DNA of 26,103 nucleotides from an uncultured Collinsella sp. (GCA_934630385.1 CAKTWE010000023.1:1-26103); one strand, 5' to 3'. Numbered from the stretch's first letter, positions 1 to 7,788 are shown. A program made the numbers and translations. Notes: generated by a model from the letters alone, not told the origin.

Positions 1-85
1 CGCCCCTGCGGTCGCTCTCCCCGCTGGAGTGCTCGGAGGGCGTCAGGCCGACCCATGCGGCGAACGACCGGGCGTTCGACTGGAT

Positions 86-120
86 AGAAAAACGCCCGTC
101 GGCGGCGGTGCCGGCGGGCG
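86..120 (-). terminator. Rho-independent terminator of galM
   Basis: An 11-bp GC-rich stem (arms 93-103 and 110-120, one wobble pair, 6-nt loop) is followed on the minus strand by a run of T (complement of the A run at 88-92). It lies 29 bp beyond the galM stop codon. The hairpin closely resembles the galT terminator at 18339-18378. Bases 1-85 hold nothing I can support. Confidence 0.8.
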
Positions 121-148
121 CTACTGTGCGATATGTTGCGCCGTGCGT

Positions 149-1201
149 TTAGTGCCTCATAAAGTGGTACTCGATCACATTGCTGTAGGGGTGACCCGGG
201 CCCACAATGCCCTGCGGGAACAGCGGCTGGTGCGGCGTGTCGGGGTACATCTCTGCCTCGAGGGCAAAGCCGGCACCCCAGCCATAGTTGGCATCGTCCT
301 TGGCGTGCTCGTCGCCCAGCCAGTTGCCGGTGTAGAGCTGCACGCCCGGGGCGGTGGTGTAGTAGTCCAGCTCACGACCGGTCCACATCTCCTCGACGTG
401 CATCGCGCGGCGCAGATTACGGCCGTACTGATAGCCATCGATGCACAGACAGTGATCGTAGCCACGGGTCTGCTTAATCTGCGGGTCGTCGGCCTCCATG
501 CCGGGAGCGACGGGGCGCAGCTCGCGAAAGTCAAACGGCGTTCCCTCGACCGGAGCAATCTCGCCGGTGGGGATGTTCTGCTCGTTAATGGGCAAGTAGT
601 GGGCAGCGTTGGCAACAAAGAAGTGCTCGCAGTCCATGCCGGCGTTATGGCCGGCAAGGTTAAAGTACGTGTGGTTAGTCATGGACACGTAGGTGGCGCG
701 GTCGCTCTCGCAGCCATACTCAATGCGAAAGACGCCGGTGCGCGTCACGGTAAACACGGCCGTAAAGGTGCGGTTGCCGGGGAGACCAAGCTCGCCATCC
801 TCAAGTGAGGTGGTCATGCGCACGGCATTGTGGACCTCGTCGAGTTCAACATCCCATACGCGCTTGTGCAGGCCGTGCTCAAGATCGCTGTGCAGGTTGT
901 TGACGCCTTCGTTGGCCGGCATATGCCAGTCCGTACTGTCGATGGTGATCGTGGCGCCCGCGGTGCGGTTTGCCACGGGGCCGATGGTCGCGCCAAAGCA
1001 GGCGGGGTTGTCAAAGTAATCCTCGAGCTTATCGAAGCCCAGCACCACATCGCGCACGTTGCCGGGAATGTCGGGCACATCGATGCCCAACACAGTGGCG
1101 CCATAGTCCATAATGCGAACGCAGATCTCGGGCCCGTTGAGGGTGTAACGATGAACGGGGGTACCGCACGGCGCGGTGCCGAAAAGCTCGGAAGTGATCA
1201 T
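149..1201 (-). CDS. galM: Aldose 1-epimerase (galactose mutarotase)
   Basis: This 350-residue cytoplasmic enzyme interconverts alpha and beta anomers of galactose, giving galactokinase its alpha substrate. The GalM fold signatures are present in order: GPVANR (75-80), NNLH near 104, NHTYFNL with the likely catalytic acid His177, GYDH with Asp249, and GFALE with the likely catalytic base Glu315. Length is normal for the family. The frame is open for 20 more codons upstream, but the ATG at 1201 is preceded by TTAGGAACCAA, a proper ribosome binding site, and the upstream extension does not look conserved. It is divergent from a DeoR regulator across 206 bp. It lies 19 kb from galK-galT, so it is a separate transcription unit that probably serves the same pathway. 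A second, different epimerase-like gene (lacX type) is at 16240. Confidence 0.93.
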   Translation of the reverse strand: MITSELFGTAPCGTPVHRYTLNGPEICVRIMDYGATVLGIDVPDIPGNVRDVVLGFDKLEDYFDNPACFGATIGPVANRTAGATITIDSTDWHMPANEGVNNLHSDLEHGLHKRVWDVELDEVHNAVRMTTSLEDGELGLPGNRTFTAVFTVTRTGVFRIEYGCESDRATYVSMTNHTYFNLAGHNAGMDCEHFFVANAAHYLPINEQNIPTGEIAPVEGTPFDFRELRPVAPGMEADDPQIKQTRGYDHCLCIDGYQYGRNLRRAMHVEEMWTGRELDYYTTAPGVQLYTGNWLGDEHAKDDANYGWGAGFALEAEMYPDTPHQPLFPQGIVGPGHPYSNVIEYHFMRH

Positions 1202-1407
1202 TTGGTTCCTAACATCGAGGTATTTCCGACAAACTGTAGCGCGAACAGGCAAGATTATCACTACACCCCACTAAAGCAGGGGGTATTTTTCTCAAAAAAG
1301 TGATGATTGGAGCTGTGCGGGCGTTCATTTTTGAGGCGCACGAGTCTGATACAATTTGTTCGTTACTGTTTGAATGATATGCGCGCAAAGAACGGCGAGG
1401 ATTCATC
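1202..1407. promoter_or_regulatory. Divergent promoter region galM / deoR-type regulator
   Basis: The 206-bp AT-richer gap must contain both promoters. For the plus strand I see a good -10 (TACAAT, 1350-1355) without a convincing -35 at normal distance. On the minus strand GATAAT (complement of 1254-1259) could be the galM -10, again with a poor -35. A lone minus-strand TGAACGCC (1327 to 1320) matches one half of the paired box described elsewhere, but no partner lies 21 bp away. Confidence 0.4.
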
Positions 1408-2172
1408 GTGATTAAGGCAGAGCGACAGGATAAGGTTCGGCAGCTGCTCGAGGAACAGGGAACGGTTTCGGTCAAGGAGATCTCAGATGCGTTAGGTGTC
1501 TCGGATATGACGATTCGCCGCGATCTTGAGGAGCTTGCGAGCCTGGGTGAGATTGAGCGCGTGCACGGCGGAGCCCGCAGTGCACAGGGCCGTCCACACG
1601 CTATGTTGCGCCATGAGTATTCGCACAGCGAAAAGCGCACTAAGCATGCCGAGGAAAAGCTGCAGATCGCGCGCCGTGCTGTGGAGCTTATCGAGGAGGG
1701 CTCGACCATCTTTTTGGGTACGGGCACTACGGTTGAGCAGATGGCCTCGATGCTGCCGGCGTTTCGCCTGCGTATCGTGACCAATTCGCTTTCGGTGTTT
1801 AATCTGCTCGAGGCGCGCGAGGACTGCGACCTGTGCCTCGTGGGCGGTATGTACCGTCGCCGCACCGCCGCTTTTGTGGGACCAACGGCCGAGGATACCC
1901 TGCGTGCGCTGGGCATCGATGCGGCGTTTATCGGCGCCAACGGCATTCTGGATGGCGATGTGTCTACGTCCAACATGGATGAGGGCCGTATCCAGCAGCT
2001 CGCTTTTAGCAAGGCAGACTCGCGCTATCTGATCGCCGACTCCAGCAAGATCGGCAAGCGCGACTTCTATACCTTTTGCCGCCTGGACAGCTTGGATGCC
2101 GTTGTGTGCGAGCCGGGTATTACCGCCGAGGACCGCACTGCCATCGAGGAGCACACGCAGGTCATCTGCTAG
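1408..2172 (+). CDS. DeoR-family transcriptional regulator (LacR/GlpR type)
   Basis: This 254-residue protein has an N-terminal DeoR winged helix-turn-helix (residues 1-56, with VSDMTIRRDLEEL as recognition region and the typical RVHGGA end). A C-terminal sugar-phosphate sensor domain follows, with LGTGTTVEQM (103-112), GGMYRRRTAAFVGP (146-159), GANG (176-179) and DSSKIGKRDF (211-220). In the lactococcal lac repressor LacR the equivalent DxSK residues have, as I recall, been tied to tagatose-6-phosphate response, so a phospho-sugar inducer is likely. The start is GTG at 1408, with GAGG seven bases upstream. It is transcribed alone and away from galM. The target could be galM, itself or the wider lac regulon; the sequence alone does not decide this. 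Confidence 0.92.
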   Translation: MIKAERQDKVRQLLEEQGTVSVKEISDALGVSDMTIRRDLEELASLGEIERVHGGARSAQGRPHAMLRHEYSHSEKRTKHAEEKLQIARRAVELIEEGSTIFLGTGTTVEQMASMLPAFRLRIVTNSLSVFNLLEAREDCDLCLVGGMYRRRTAAFVGPTAEDTLRALGIDAAFIGANGILDGDVSTSNMDEGRIQQLAFSKADSRYLIADSSKIGKRDFYTFCRLDSLDAVVCEPGITAEDRTAIEEHTQVIC

Positions 2173-2173
2173 C

Positions 2174-2190
2174 TATCGCTGCAGGCGATA
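2174..2190 (+). other. Small hairpin after the DeoR-type gene
   Basis: TATCGC-TGCAG-GCGATA forms a perfect 6-bp stem just after the stop codon. No T run follows, so it is at best a weak terminator or 3'-end stabiliser. Confidence 0.35.
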
Positions 2191-2269
2191 CTTCTGCCCT
2201 CTGCCGCGCGGGGATTATCGCTTCAATATGACGTGCAAATGTGCTTGGATTAAGCATTCAGCTTACAAA

Positions 2270-2575
2270 CTAGACCAGGCGGGCGTAGTCCTGTGACTGA
2301 TGAAAGATGTGGGCGATATAGATTGTTTCGTGCTCAAACTTGTATAGACACACGTAGTTGTTGACGGGAAACGATCGGTAATTACGTGCCGCCAGCTCTT
2401 GCATGTGCGAGAGGGGACGTAAAAGCGGCTGCTCGCGAAGCAGGTCAAGCTGATATTCAAACTCAGCGACAAAATTGCCTGCTGCACGCGGATTCTTGAG
2501 GATTTGAGCAAGGTATCCGACAATACTCTCGTACTCATATCGCGCGCTTTTGAGGATTACGACGTTATAGGTCAT
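2270..2575 (-). CDS. RelE/ParE-family toxin of a type II toxin-antitoxin pair
   Basis: This 101-residue protein has the features of the RelE/ParE superfamily: an N-terminal strand and helix (YNVVILKSARYEYESIVGYL), a second helix around NPRAAGNFVAEFE, and the C-terminal strand block NYRSFPVNNYVCLYKF followed by IYIAHIFHQSQDYARLV. RelE relatives cleave mRNA at the ribosome, whereas ParE relatives poison gyrase; I cannot tell which applies. The ATG at 2575 lies inside the 3' end of the antitoxin gene (11-bp overlap), a usual arrangement for translational coupling. Twenty-one further in-frame codons upstream lie wholly within the antitoxin gene and are unlikely to be used. Confidence 0.85.
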   Translation of the reverse strand: MTYNVVILKSARYEYESIVGYLAQILKNPRAAGNFVAEFEYQLDLLREQPLLRPLSHMQELAARNYRSFPVNNYVCLYKFEHETIYIAHIFHQSQDYARLV

Positions 2576-2831
2576 ATTTGTCTCGTATCGAAGCCGCGAA
2601 AGAGTCGTAGTCGCTGTAGTCGCCTTGCGATATCTCATCTTCTGCCAACATCATGCGAGACAGCAGCTTGGCTTTGGCGATTTCGTCTTGCATGAGGCGA
2701 TACTGGTCATTGCTGATGCAGTGCATGGCCTCGTAGCCGTTCTTGGTTACGGTGACGTCGCGCTCAGACTCAACGAGCGCGGTAAATGCAGCGGTGTCCT
2801 TCATGTCACGGACAGGCACACAGGCGGGCAT
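2565..2831 (-). CDS. Phd/YefM-like antitoxin
   Basis: This 88-residue small acidic protein precedes and overlaps the toxin gene. The N-terminal half (PVRDMKDTAAFTALVES, then VTVTKNGYEAMHCIS) follows the Phd/YefM pattern of a short strand, a helix and the 'V.VTKNG' strand that forms the DNA-binding dimer. The C-terminal half is charged and probably binds and neutralises the toxin. The start at 2831 is supported by an AGGAGGTACCT ribosome binding site; 12 in-frame codons upstream have no such site. The pair is probably autoregulated through the palindrome at 2855-2862. It lies between two sugar-use units with no obvious functional link to them. Confidence 0.85.
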   Translation of the reverse strand: MPACVPVRDMKDTAAFTALVESERDVTVTKNGYEAMHCISNDQYRLMQDEIAKAKLLSRMMLAEDEISQGDYSDYDSFAASIRDKYDL

Positions 2832-2850
2832 AGGTACCTCCTTTGCGTTG

Positions 2851-2865
2851 GGACACAATTGTACC
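2851..2865 (-). promoter_or_regulatory. Promoter/operator of the toxin-antitoxin operon
   Basis: On the minus strand a TACAAT -10 (complement of 2858-2863) sits about 25 bp before the antitoxin start and overlaps the perfect palindrome ACAATTGT (2855-2862), embedded in an imperfect GG...CC palindrome. This is the usual position of an autoregulatory site. No good -35 is visible. Confidence 0.5.
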
Positions 2866-2898
2866 ACGGTATATTAAAACGTCGGCGTCGACGAATTA

Positions 2899-2953
2899 TC
2901 TCAATCTGTAACAGTTGGGAGTAGAAAACCGGGTTAGATGTTACAGATCGAGA
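2899..2953. repeat. 55-bp palindromic repeat, copy A
   Basis: The arms ATCTGTAACA and TGTTACAGAT flank a 27-base centre containing a GTAGAAAACC-like core and TTAGA. It is the most divergent of five copies in the window. It starts exactly 80 bp before copy B. Confidence 0.85.
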
Positions 2954-2978
2954 TCTTCAAGTTCGGGCCGCTCGTTTG

Positions 2979-3033
2979 TCTTGATCTGTAACAGGTAGGA
3001 CCGAAAATCCCTGCTAGATGTTACAGATCGAGA
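2979..3033. repeat. 55-bp palindromic repeat, copy B
   Basis: Outer arms TCTTGATCTGTAACA and TGTTACAGATCGAGA enclose an inner TAG/CTA pair and the loop core GGACCGAAAATCCC. The flanking CGTTTG before and CAAACG after extend the palindrome to about 67 bp (2973-3039). The centre is almost identical to copy C at 7708, 4.7 kb away. Confidence 0.88.
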
Positions 3034-3062
3034 CAAACGGTCTGCTCGGGCCGAGCCAAAAC

Positions 3063-3105
3063 AAAAAGGCCGCATGCGATCCCGTGGAGGGACTCACATA
3101 CGGCC
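3063..3105 (-). terminator. Terminator of the lacE1-lacG1 operon
   Basis: On the minus strand a long stem with GGCCG/CGGCC ends (arms 3068-3083 and 3089-3105, a few wobbles and one mismatch) is followed by TTTTTG (complement of 3062-3067). It lies 24 bp beyond the lacG1 stop. Confidence 0.85.
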
Positions 3106-3128
3106 GACAGGGGGATATGCGGCGGAAA

Positions 3129-4550
3129 CTAGGCCATGAGCAGACCGGTCTCCGCGACGTTCTTGTACCAGTATGCGCTGGCCTTGGGATAGCGCTGCTG
3201 GGTCTCAAAGTCGATGTAGAACAGGCCGTAGCGCTTGTTATAGCCGTTGGTCCAGGAGAACTGGTCCTGCAGCGACCACACAAAGTAACCGTCGACGTTT
3301 ACTCCGCCGTCAATTGCCTTGAGGATCCACGCGAGATGCTGACGCATGTAGTCGATGCGAGGGGCGTCGTCGATAAAGCCGTCCTCGAAGTCGTCCTTAT
3401 AGCCCATGCCGTTCTCGGTGATGTAGATCTTCTTGTAGTTGGGGTAATCGTTCTTAATGCGGAGCAGCAGGTCGTAGAGGCCCTCGGGATAGATGATCCA
3501 GTCCCAATCGGTGGTGGGTACGCCTTCGCGCACGCATGACTCGCCCACGCCCTTGAGGAACCAGCGCGAGGAGCCCTTGTCGCCGGTACCATTGTGGTTG
3601 ATGTCGTTTTCGCCCTCGGCGGCACGCAGGAACTGGCACTTGTAGGTGTTGACGCCCAGGCAATCGTTGTAGGGGAGCGCGGCGGTCAGCGCGGCGATGT
3701 CCTCGTCGCGGACGTCGAGCTCGCCGCCGGCGATATGGGCCAGCTTGGTCGCAGCCTCCATGGTGTCGGCTGCATAGTGGCCGCGGAAGGTGGCGTCGAG
3801 TACCCAGCGGTTGTTGATGACGTCGGCCATGCGGGCTGCCTCGCAGTCGGCAGCACTGTTGGGGTCGAGGGGATACTTGGGCTCCAGGTTCTGGACAATG
3901 CCGATCTCGCCCTCAAAGCCGCCCTCATGGAAGGCGACGACAGCCTTGGCGTGGGCCACCATCATGTTGTGCATGAGCTGGAAGGCCTTGTCCAGGCGGT
4001 ACTTCTCGCCGTGCGGCCAGTTGCCGACGATAAAGCTGCCCTCGGCGGTTGCGGGAATCTCGTTAAAGGTAAACCAGTGCTTGACCTCGGTGAACTCGGC
4101 AAAGCAGAACTTGGCGTACTCGACAAAGGCGTCGATGGTCGTGCGCGTCAAGAAGCCCTCGCCGCCGTCCTGGTAGAAGGCCTCGGGCGTATCGAAGTGG
4201 TCGAGCGTGACATAGGGGATAACGCCAGCTTTGTTGCAGGTGGCGAAAAGCTCGTGATAGAAGGCGACGCCCTCGGGGTTAATCTCGCCGGTGCCACTGG
4301 GGAAGATACGGCTCCAAGCGATGGAGACGCGAATACCGTTGATGCCGAAGCGCTGGCACAGGTCGATATCGACCGGATATTTGTTGTAGAAGTCGCTTGC
4401 GGGATCGGGGGAGAAGCGACCCTGGGCAGCCAGGAAATCGTCCCAGGGCACTTTGCCCTTGCCGTGCGTGCGGGTCTCGCCCTCAACCTGGTAAGCGGCG
4501 GTGGCGCCGCCAAACACAAAGCCGTCGGGGAACTGCATGGGGTTGGTCAT
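3129..4550 (-). CDS. lacG: 6-phospho-beta-galactosidase LacG (first copy), GH1
   Basis: This 473-residue cytoplasmic glycoside hydrolase family 1 enzyme cleaves lactose-6-phosphate into glucose and galactose-6-phosphate. The start FVFGGATAAYQVEGE is typical of LacG. The acid/base is Glu164 in TFNEI and the nucleophile Glu379 in ITENG. Near the C-terminus, FSWTNGYNKRYG carries Ser432, Lys439 and Tyr441, matching the phosphate-binding Ser/Lys/Tyr of lactococcal LacG. Trp433 beside the serine is the residue I associate with galactosides rather than glucosides. Length is standard. The ATG at 4550 has AAGGATGACTC before it. It is the second gene of an operon with lacE1, 74 bp downstream of it, and is followed by a strong terminator. 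Activity on other 6-phospho-beta-galactosides such as N-acetyllactosamine derivatives is possible. Confidence 0.93.
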   Translation of the reverse strand: MTNPMQFPDGFVFGGATAAYQVEGETRTHGKGKVPWDDFLAAQGRFSPDPASDFYNKYPVDIDLCQRFGINGIRVSIAWSRIFPSGTGEINPEGVAFYHELFATCNKAGVIPYVTLDHFDTPEAFYQDGGEGFLTRTTIDAFVEYAKFCFAEFTEVKHWFTFNEIPATAEGSFIVGNWPHGEKYRLDKAFQLMHNMMVAHAKAVVAFHEGGFEGEIGIVQNLEPKYPLDPNSAADCEAARMADVINNRWVLDATFRGHYAADTMEAATKLAHIAGGELDVRDEDIAALTAALPYNDCLGVNTYKCQFLRAAEGENDINHNGTGDKGSSRWFLKGVGESCVREGVPTTDWDWIIYPEGLYDLLLRIKNDYPNYKKIYITENGMGYKDDFEDGFIDDAPRIDYMRQHLAWILKAIDGGVNVDGYFVWSLQDQFSWTNGYNKRYGLFYIDFETQQRYPKASAYWYKNVAETGLLMA

Positions 4551-4584
4551 GAGTCATCCTTTCTGTGGGATACGAATAGGGAGA

Positions 4585-4611
4585 GGTGCCCGAACTGGGG
4601 ATTCGGGCACC
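4585..4611 (-). other. Hairpin in the lacE1-lacG1 intercistronic gap
   Basis: Arms 4585-4594 and 4602-4611 form a perfect 10-bp stem (GGTGCCCGAA / TTCGGGCACC) with a 7-nt loop. No T run follows in the direction of transcription, so it is more likely an mRNA processing or stability element than a terminator. The second lactose module has a hairpin of unrelated sequence in the same place (9497-9530). Confidence 0.75.
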
Positions 4612-4624
4612 AACAGGGGAGAAA

Positions 4625-6403
4625 CTAGTCGAGGTTCTCGCGGAGCCACTTGATGGCGCCAGCAGGGTCGCGAGTAAGGTCGATATATTCCTTACCGCGC
4701 GGGGCGAGCAGCTTAATGCCCAGGCGATCGGTGTCGGCCTTCATGTCGTTGTAGTAGCTACGGACCTGCGGGGCGAGCACGATGACGTCGTACTGATCCA
4801 TGATGGCAGTGTGCTGGCCATAAGCGCCGGCAGAGGAAGCGATGTTCTCTCCGGTCTGCGCGGCACCTTCCTTGATGGCATTGGCAAGCATGGCAGAGGT
4901 TCCGGCGCCGGCGCACAGGACGAGGACCTTCAGACCGTCGACATCCTTCTTGACGGATGCGTCGGCGGCGGGCTCGGGCTGATCGGCGACAGGCTTGCTG
5001 TCAGCGGCGGCATCGGTCGTCTCGACGGAAGCGGTAGTCTGCTCGACAGCGGGTGCAGGGGCGTTGGCGGCGATGACAGCGGCGCCATTGGACTCGAGAC
5101 CCAGCTCGGCGGCGCGCTCGGCCTCCTGGTCGCAGAGCAGCTTATCGTATGCCTTCAAGAACGGCAGGTAGATGATGGCGTCCAGCAAGATAATGATTGC
5201 GACAAATACCAGGGCAATAAGCTGGAAGTTCGTGGTGATGAAGATGCCGATGGGGGCGGGGGTGGCCCAAGGCACCACGAAGGAGAAGCCGTTCATGCCC
5301 ACGTTATCGATAAAGAACTTGGCAACACTCACGTTGACGCAACCGGCGGCAACAAAGGGGATGAGCATGTAGGGGTTAAGGATCATCGGCGCGCCAAAGA
5401 GCAGCGGTTCGTTGACGGCGAAGGCAACAGGAACAATCGAGGCCTTACCGACGGCTTTGAGCTGCTTGGACTTCATAAAGAGAATCAGCAGAAGCGGCAC
5501 GATGAACGTGGCGCCGGTGCCGCCGAACTCACCCACGAGCGACATGTTAAAGGTGAGGGAGTGGGCGGGGTGACCACCGGCCAGCAGAACCTGCAGGTTC
5601 TCGGCCTGGTTGGCAAGACGGATGGGGTCGATGCCCGGCTGGACGATCGAGGGGCCGTGGACGCCGATGAACCAGAAGAACGCGGTGGCAGCCTGGATAA
5701 GGATAAGGCCAGGATAGGTTTCTGCAGCGGTAAAGAGCGGGGAGAGCAGTTTGATAAGCAGCTCGGAGAACGGAACGCCCATGAGGTTGCGCACAACGAC
5801 ATCGATGATGCCGCAGATGATGACGGCGCCGCCAAAGGGGATGATGTCGCGGAAGTTCTGAGCGATGGCGCCCGGGACCTCCTTGGGCAGCTTAATGGTC
5901 AGATCGCGCGAGACGCAGAACTTATAGATCCACACGGTAATGAACGCGGCGATATAGGCCGAGAACAGACCGCGCGTACCCATGCTGGTGCAATCGAAGA
6001 CCGAAAGTTCGGAGCCGTTGAACTTGGTGGTGAACTGCGTAACAGCGAGCAGCAGCATGCTGCACTGGGCGGCCACCATGGTGGAGCCGTCGTTGAGCAC
6101 TTTGCCGGCGGGCATGCGACGGTTCATGGAAGCCGTAAAGTTCTTGGCAGTGGTGCCGGCAACCATGATGCCCATGACGCCCATGGTGAAGTTGTACAGC
6201 TTGTTGCACCAGTCGATGAGCGACTGGGGCAGCGTGATGCCAACTACGCCAGGAAGGGTGGCAATCAGTAGAAAGATCGAAGAGGTGAGGACGATGGGCA
6301 TGCACCCAAGGAATCCGTCCTTAATGGCCTGGAGGTAGATGTTCCTCGAGATCTTCTCAAAGAACGGTTGATGCTTTTCGAGCATCTTTACGATGGCGTC
6401 CAT
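4625..6403 (-). CDS. lacE: PTS lactose-family EIICB component LacE (first copy)
   Basis: This 592-residue membrane protein combines transport and phosphorylation of a beta-galactoside. Residues 1-420 are the EIIC channel with about ten hydrophobic segments, including GVHGPSIVQP (247-256), the GGTGAT stretch near 294-299 and NEPLLFGAP (331-339), all typical of the lactose/cellobiose EIIC family. An Ala/Pro/Thr-rich linker runs about 438-488. The C-terminal EIIB domain starts at LKVLVLC, with Cys497 as the phospho-acceptor in the CxxGxxT loop. The start at 6403 follows AAGGAGCTCT; nine upstream in-frame codons lack a site. It is first in the operon with lacG1 and divergent from lacI1. No EIIA domain is fused, so phosphate must come from a separate EIIA, and the only one visible is lacF at 12891. 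Confidence 0.94.
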   Translation of the reverse strand: MDAIVKMLEKHQPFFEKISRNIYLQAIKDGFLGCMPIVLTSSIFLLIATLPGVVGITLPQSLIDWCNKLYNFTMGVMGIMVAGTTAKNFTASMNRRMPAGKVLNDGSTMVAAQCSMLLLAVTQFTTKFNGSELSVFDCTSMGTRGLFSAYIAAFITVWIYKFCVSRDLTIKLPKEVPGAIAQNFRDIIPFGGAVIICGIIDVVVRNLMGVPFSELLIKLLSPLFTAAETYPGLILIQAATAFFWFIGVHGPSIVQPGIDPIRLANQAENLQVLLAGGHPAHSLTFNMSLVGEFGGTGATFIVPLLLILFMKSKQLKAVGKASIVPVAFAVNEPLLFGAPMILNPYMLIPFVAAGCVNVSVAKFFIDNVGMNGFSFVVPWATPAPIGIFITTNFQLIALVFVAIIILLDAIIYLPFLKAYDKLLCDQEAERAAELGLESNGAAVIAANAPAPAVEQTTASVETTDAAADSKPVADQPEPAADASVKKDVDGLKVLVLCAGAGTSAMLANAIKEGAAQTGENIASSAGAYGQHTAIMDQYDVIVLAPQVRSYYNDMKADTDRLGIKLLAPRGKEYIDLTRDPAGAIKWLRENLD

Positions 6404-6480
6404 AGAGCTCCTTTGCTGCTCGATGCGCAATGCATGTGGATGGAACTGGTCGTCGATGGATGGTTAGGACTGCCCGGAAA

Positions 6481-6499
6481 CCTTCCTGCTTAAGGAAGG
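6481..6499 (-). other. Small hairpin in the lacE1 leader
   Basis: CCTTCCT (6481-6487) and AGGAAGG (6493-6499) form a perfect 7-bp stem with a 5-nt loop between the operator and the lacE1 start. Its role is unknown. Confidence 0.5.
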
Positions 6500-6509
6500 C
6501 ATTGCGAAA

Positions 6510-6523
6510 TGACAACGTTGTCA
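6510..6523. promoter_or_regulatory. LacI-type operator O1 of lacE1/lacI1
   Basis: TGACAACGTTGTCA is a perfect 14-bp palindrome with the central CG typical of LacI-family operators. It lies 107 bp before lacE1 and in the divergent gap with lacI1. A degenerate second copy (TGACAACG then TAAGACA) starts at 6533, 23 bp on. The minus-strand TTGACA overlapping the palindrome (6524 to 6519) could be a -35, but no clear -10 follows it. Repression by LacI1 is an inference from position. Confidence 0.75.
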
Positions 6524-6576
6524 ATTCGTTAATGACAACGTAAGACATTTTTGGAAGAGCAACAAGGATTTACGGG

Positions 6577-6605
6577 TGAACGGTCGATATTGTTCGATAA
6601 ACGGT
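6577..6605. promoter_or_regulatory. Paired direct-repeat box R1 (lacE1/lacI1)
   Basis: TGAACGGT (6577-6584) and TAAACGGT (6598-6605) are direct repeats whose starts are exactly 21 bp apart. The 13-bp spacer begins CGAT, as does the box in front of lacF read on its minus strand. Confidence 0.6.
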
Positions 6606-6607
6606 TG

Positions 6608-6636
6608 ATTTATCAATCAGGCAGGTAGTGTATGCT
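6608..6636 (+). promoter_or_regulatory. Possible lacI1 promoter
   Basis: TATGCT at 6631-6636 is an acceptable -10 about 43 bp before the chosen lacI1 start. The best -35-like hexamer, TTGATT at 6605, gives a 20-bp spacer, which is too long, so the assignment is weak. Confidence 0.3.
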
Positions 6637-6678
6637 AGAACACAAAAAACAAGCGATGCAAAACCGACTGGAGAAGTA

Positions 6679-7689
6679 GTGGCAACGATGGACAAGAAAA
6701 ATGTCTCAATGAACGATGTAGCAGTTGCCGCGGGCGTTTCTCTCAAGACGGTGTCGCGCGTGATCAACGAGCCCGATAGCGTGCGAGAGTCGACACGCGA
6801 TAAGGTCCATTCGGCAATGGAGGCGCTCGGGTTTCGAACCAACTTCGCCGCGCGTTCGCTCAAGTTGGGCCGTTACGGGTGCATCGGCGTCGTGCTGTTC
6901 CACTTGTCGGGCGGTGCCGTGGACATGATCGACGGAATCGCCGATGCCGCCGAAGAGCGAGGCTTTGCTCTCACGATGATCAAAAAGCGGGCGGGGGAGA
7001 AGATGACCCTTGCCGATGCGGCACGCAGAATGTCGCAGCTGCCTGTTGATGGCATGATCTTCAACCTGCGTCAGATGGTCGATGACTTTGATACCTTTGA
7101 GGCGCCGAAAGACCTCAAGACGGTGATTATCACACCGATGGAGCATCCTACCTGTTCCACCGTCAGTGACGACCAAGAGGGCGGTGCGCGCATGGCATGC
7201 GAGTACTTCTTGAATCACGGGCACAAGAACGTGTACTTCGTCTCTGGTAAAAAAGAGTCGCTGTCGAGCCAATGCCGTATGAAAGGTTGGCGTGCGGCAC
7301 TCGAGGCGCGTGGCATTGAGCCGCCCGAGCCTCTGCAAGGCGATTGGAATGCGGATAGTGGCTATGCCGCGGGACTTGTGCTTGCCGATAAACCCGATTG
7401 CACGGCGGTCCTCGCTGCTAACGACTGCATGGCAAACGGCGTGATGATGGCTCTACGTGACAAAGGGCTCAGTGTGCCCGACGACGTGTCCGTGATCGGC
7501 TTCGACGATGAGCTCTACAAGACCATTCCCAACTCGATTCTGACGTCGGTGAAGTTTCGCCACCGCGAGCTGGGCATCCGTGCGCTTAACGAGGTCGTCG
7601 CAGGTCTGGAAGCCCCGAGCTCCAGAAGCCGCACGCTCGTCTCGGGCGCGCTGATCGAGCGTTCCAGCGTAAAGGACCTGCGGGCGTAG
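6679..7689 (+). CDS. LacI-family transcriptional regulator (LacI1)
   Basis: This 336-residue regulator has the LacI helix-turn-helix at its N-terminus (VSMNDVAVAAGVSLKTVSRVIN, then the hinge helix near TNFAARSLKLGR). A periplasmic-binding-protein-like sensor core follows, including LPVDGMIFN, the dimer/effector region HPTCSTVSDDQEGG, the GH(K/D) helix start GHKNVYFVSG, VLAANDCMANGVM and VPDDVSVIGFDDE. GTG at 6679 is chosen because GGAG ends five bases before it; the ATG at 6688 is an alternative. An upstream in-frame GTG at 6628 would lie in the likely promoter. It is divergent from lacE1-lacG1, with operator O1 between, so it is the probable local repressor. The effector is unknown, perhaps the phospho-disaccharide or galactose-6-phosphate. 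The repeats at 7708-7923 follow it. Confidence 0.92.
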   Translation: MATMDKKNVSMNDVAVAAGVSLKTVSRVINEPDSVRESTRDKVHSAMEALGFRTNFAARSLKLGRYGCIGVVLFHLSGGAVDMIDGIADAAEERGFALTMIKKRAGEKMTLADAARRMSQLPVDGMIFNLRQMVDDFDTFEAPKDLKTVIITPMEHPTCSTVSDDQEGGARMACEYFLNHGHKNVYFVSGKKESLSSQCRMKGWRAALEARGIEPPEPLQGDWNADSGYAAGLVLADKPDCTAVLAANDCMANGVMMALRDKGLSVPDDVSVIGFDDELYKTIPNSILTSVKFRHRELGIRALNEVVAGLEAPSSRSRTLVSGALIERSSVKDLRA

Positions 7690-7707
7690 ACGTGCTCGGC
7701 TCGTTCA

Positions 7708-7762
7708 TCTTGATCTGTAACAGCTAGGACCGAAAATCCCTGCTAGATGTTACAGATCGAGA
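7708..7762. repeat. 55-bp palindromic repeat, copy C
   Basis: The arms are TCTTGATCTGTAACA and TGTTACAGATCGAGA. The centre (GCTAG, then GGACCGAAAATCCC, then CTAG) is nearly identical to copy B. Copy D starts 81 bp later. Confidence 0.88.
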
Positions 7763-7788
7763 TTTTTCGGCTTGGCCTATTCCGTTTG

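Noticed and set aside
1..152. Open frame at the left edge that could be the 3' end of a gene ending at 150-152
   Set aside because: It would run through the galM terminator hairpin and overlap the galM 3' end, has no recognisable motif, and is too short to judge.
2899..3033. Palindromic repeats resembling a CRISPR array
   Set aside because: Repeat (55 bp) longer than spacer (25 bp), repeats diverge internally, only two to three units, no cas genes in the window.
4586..6271. Long plus-strand open frame opposite lacE1
   Set aside because: Antisense shadow of a GC-rich conserved gene; Gly/Asp-rich composition and no family features. The same holds for 9729-11384 opposite lacE2, 3594-4628 opposite lacG1 and 18451-20064 opposite galT.
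6519..6524. Perfect minus-strand TTGACA as the lacE1 -35
   Set aside because: It is created by the operator palindrome and flank, and no -10-like sequence lies 16-18 bp downstream, so I do not call a promoter on it.
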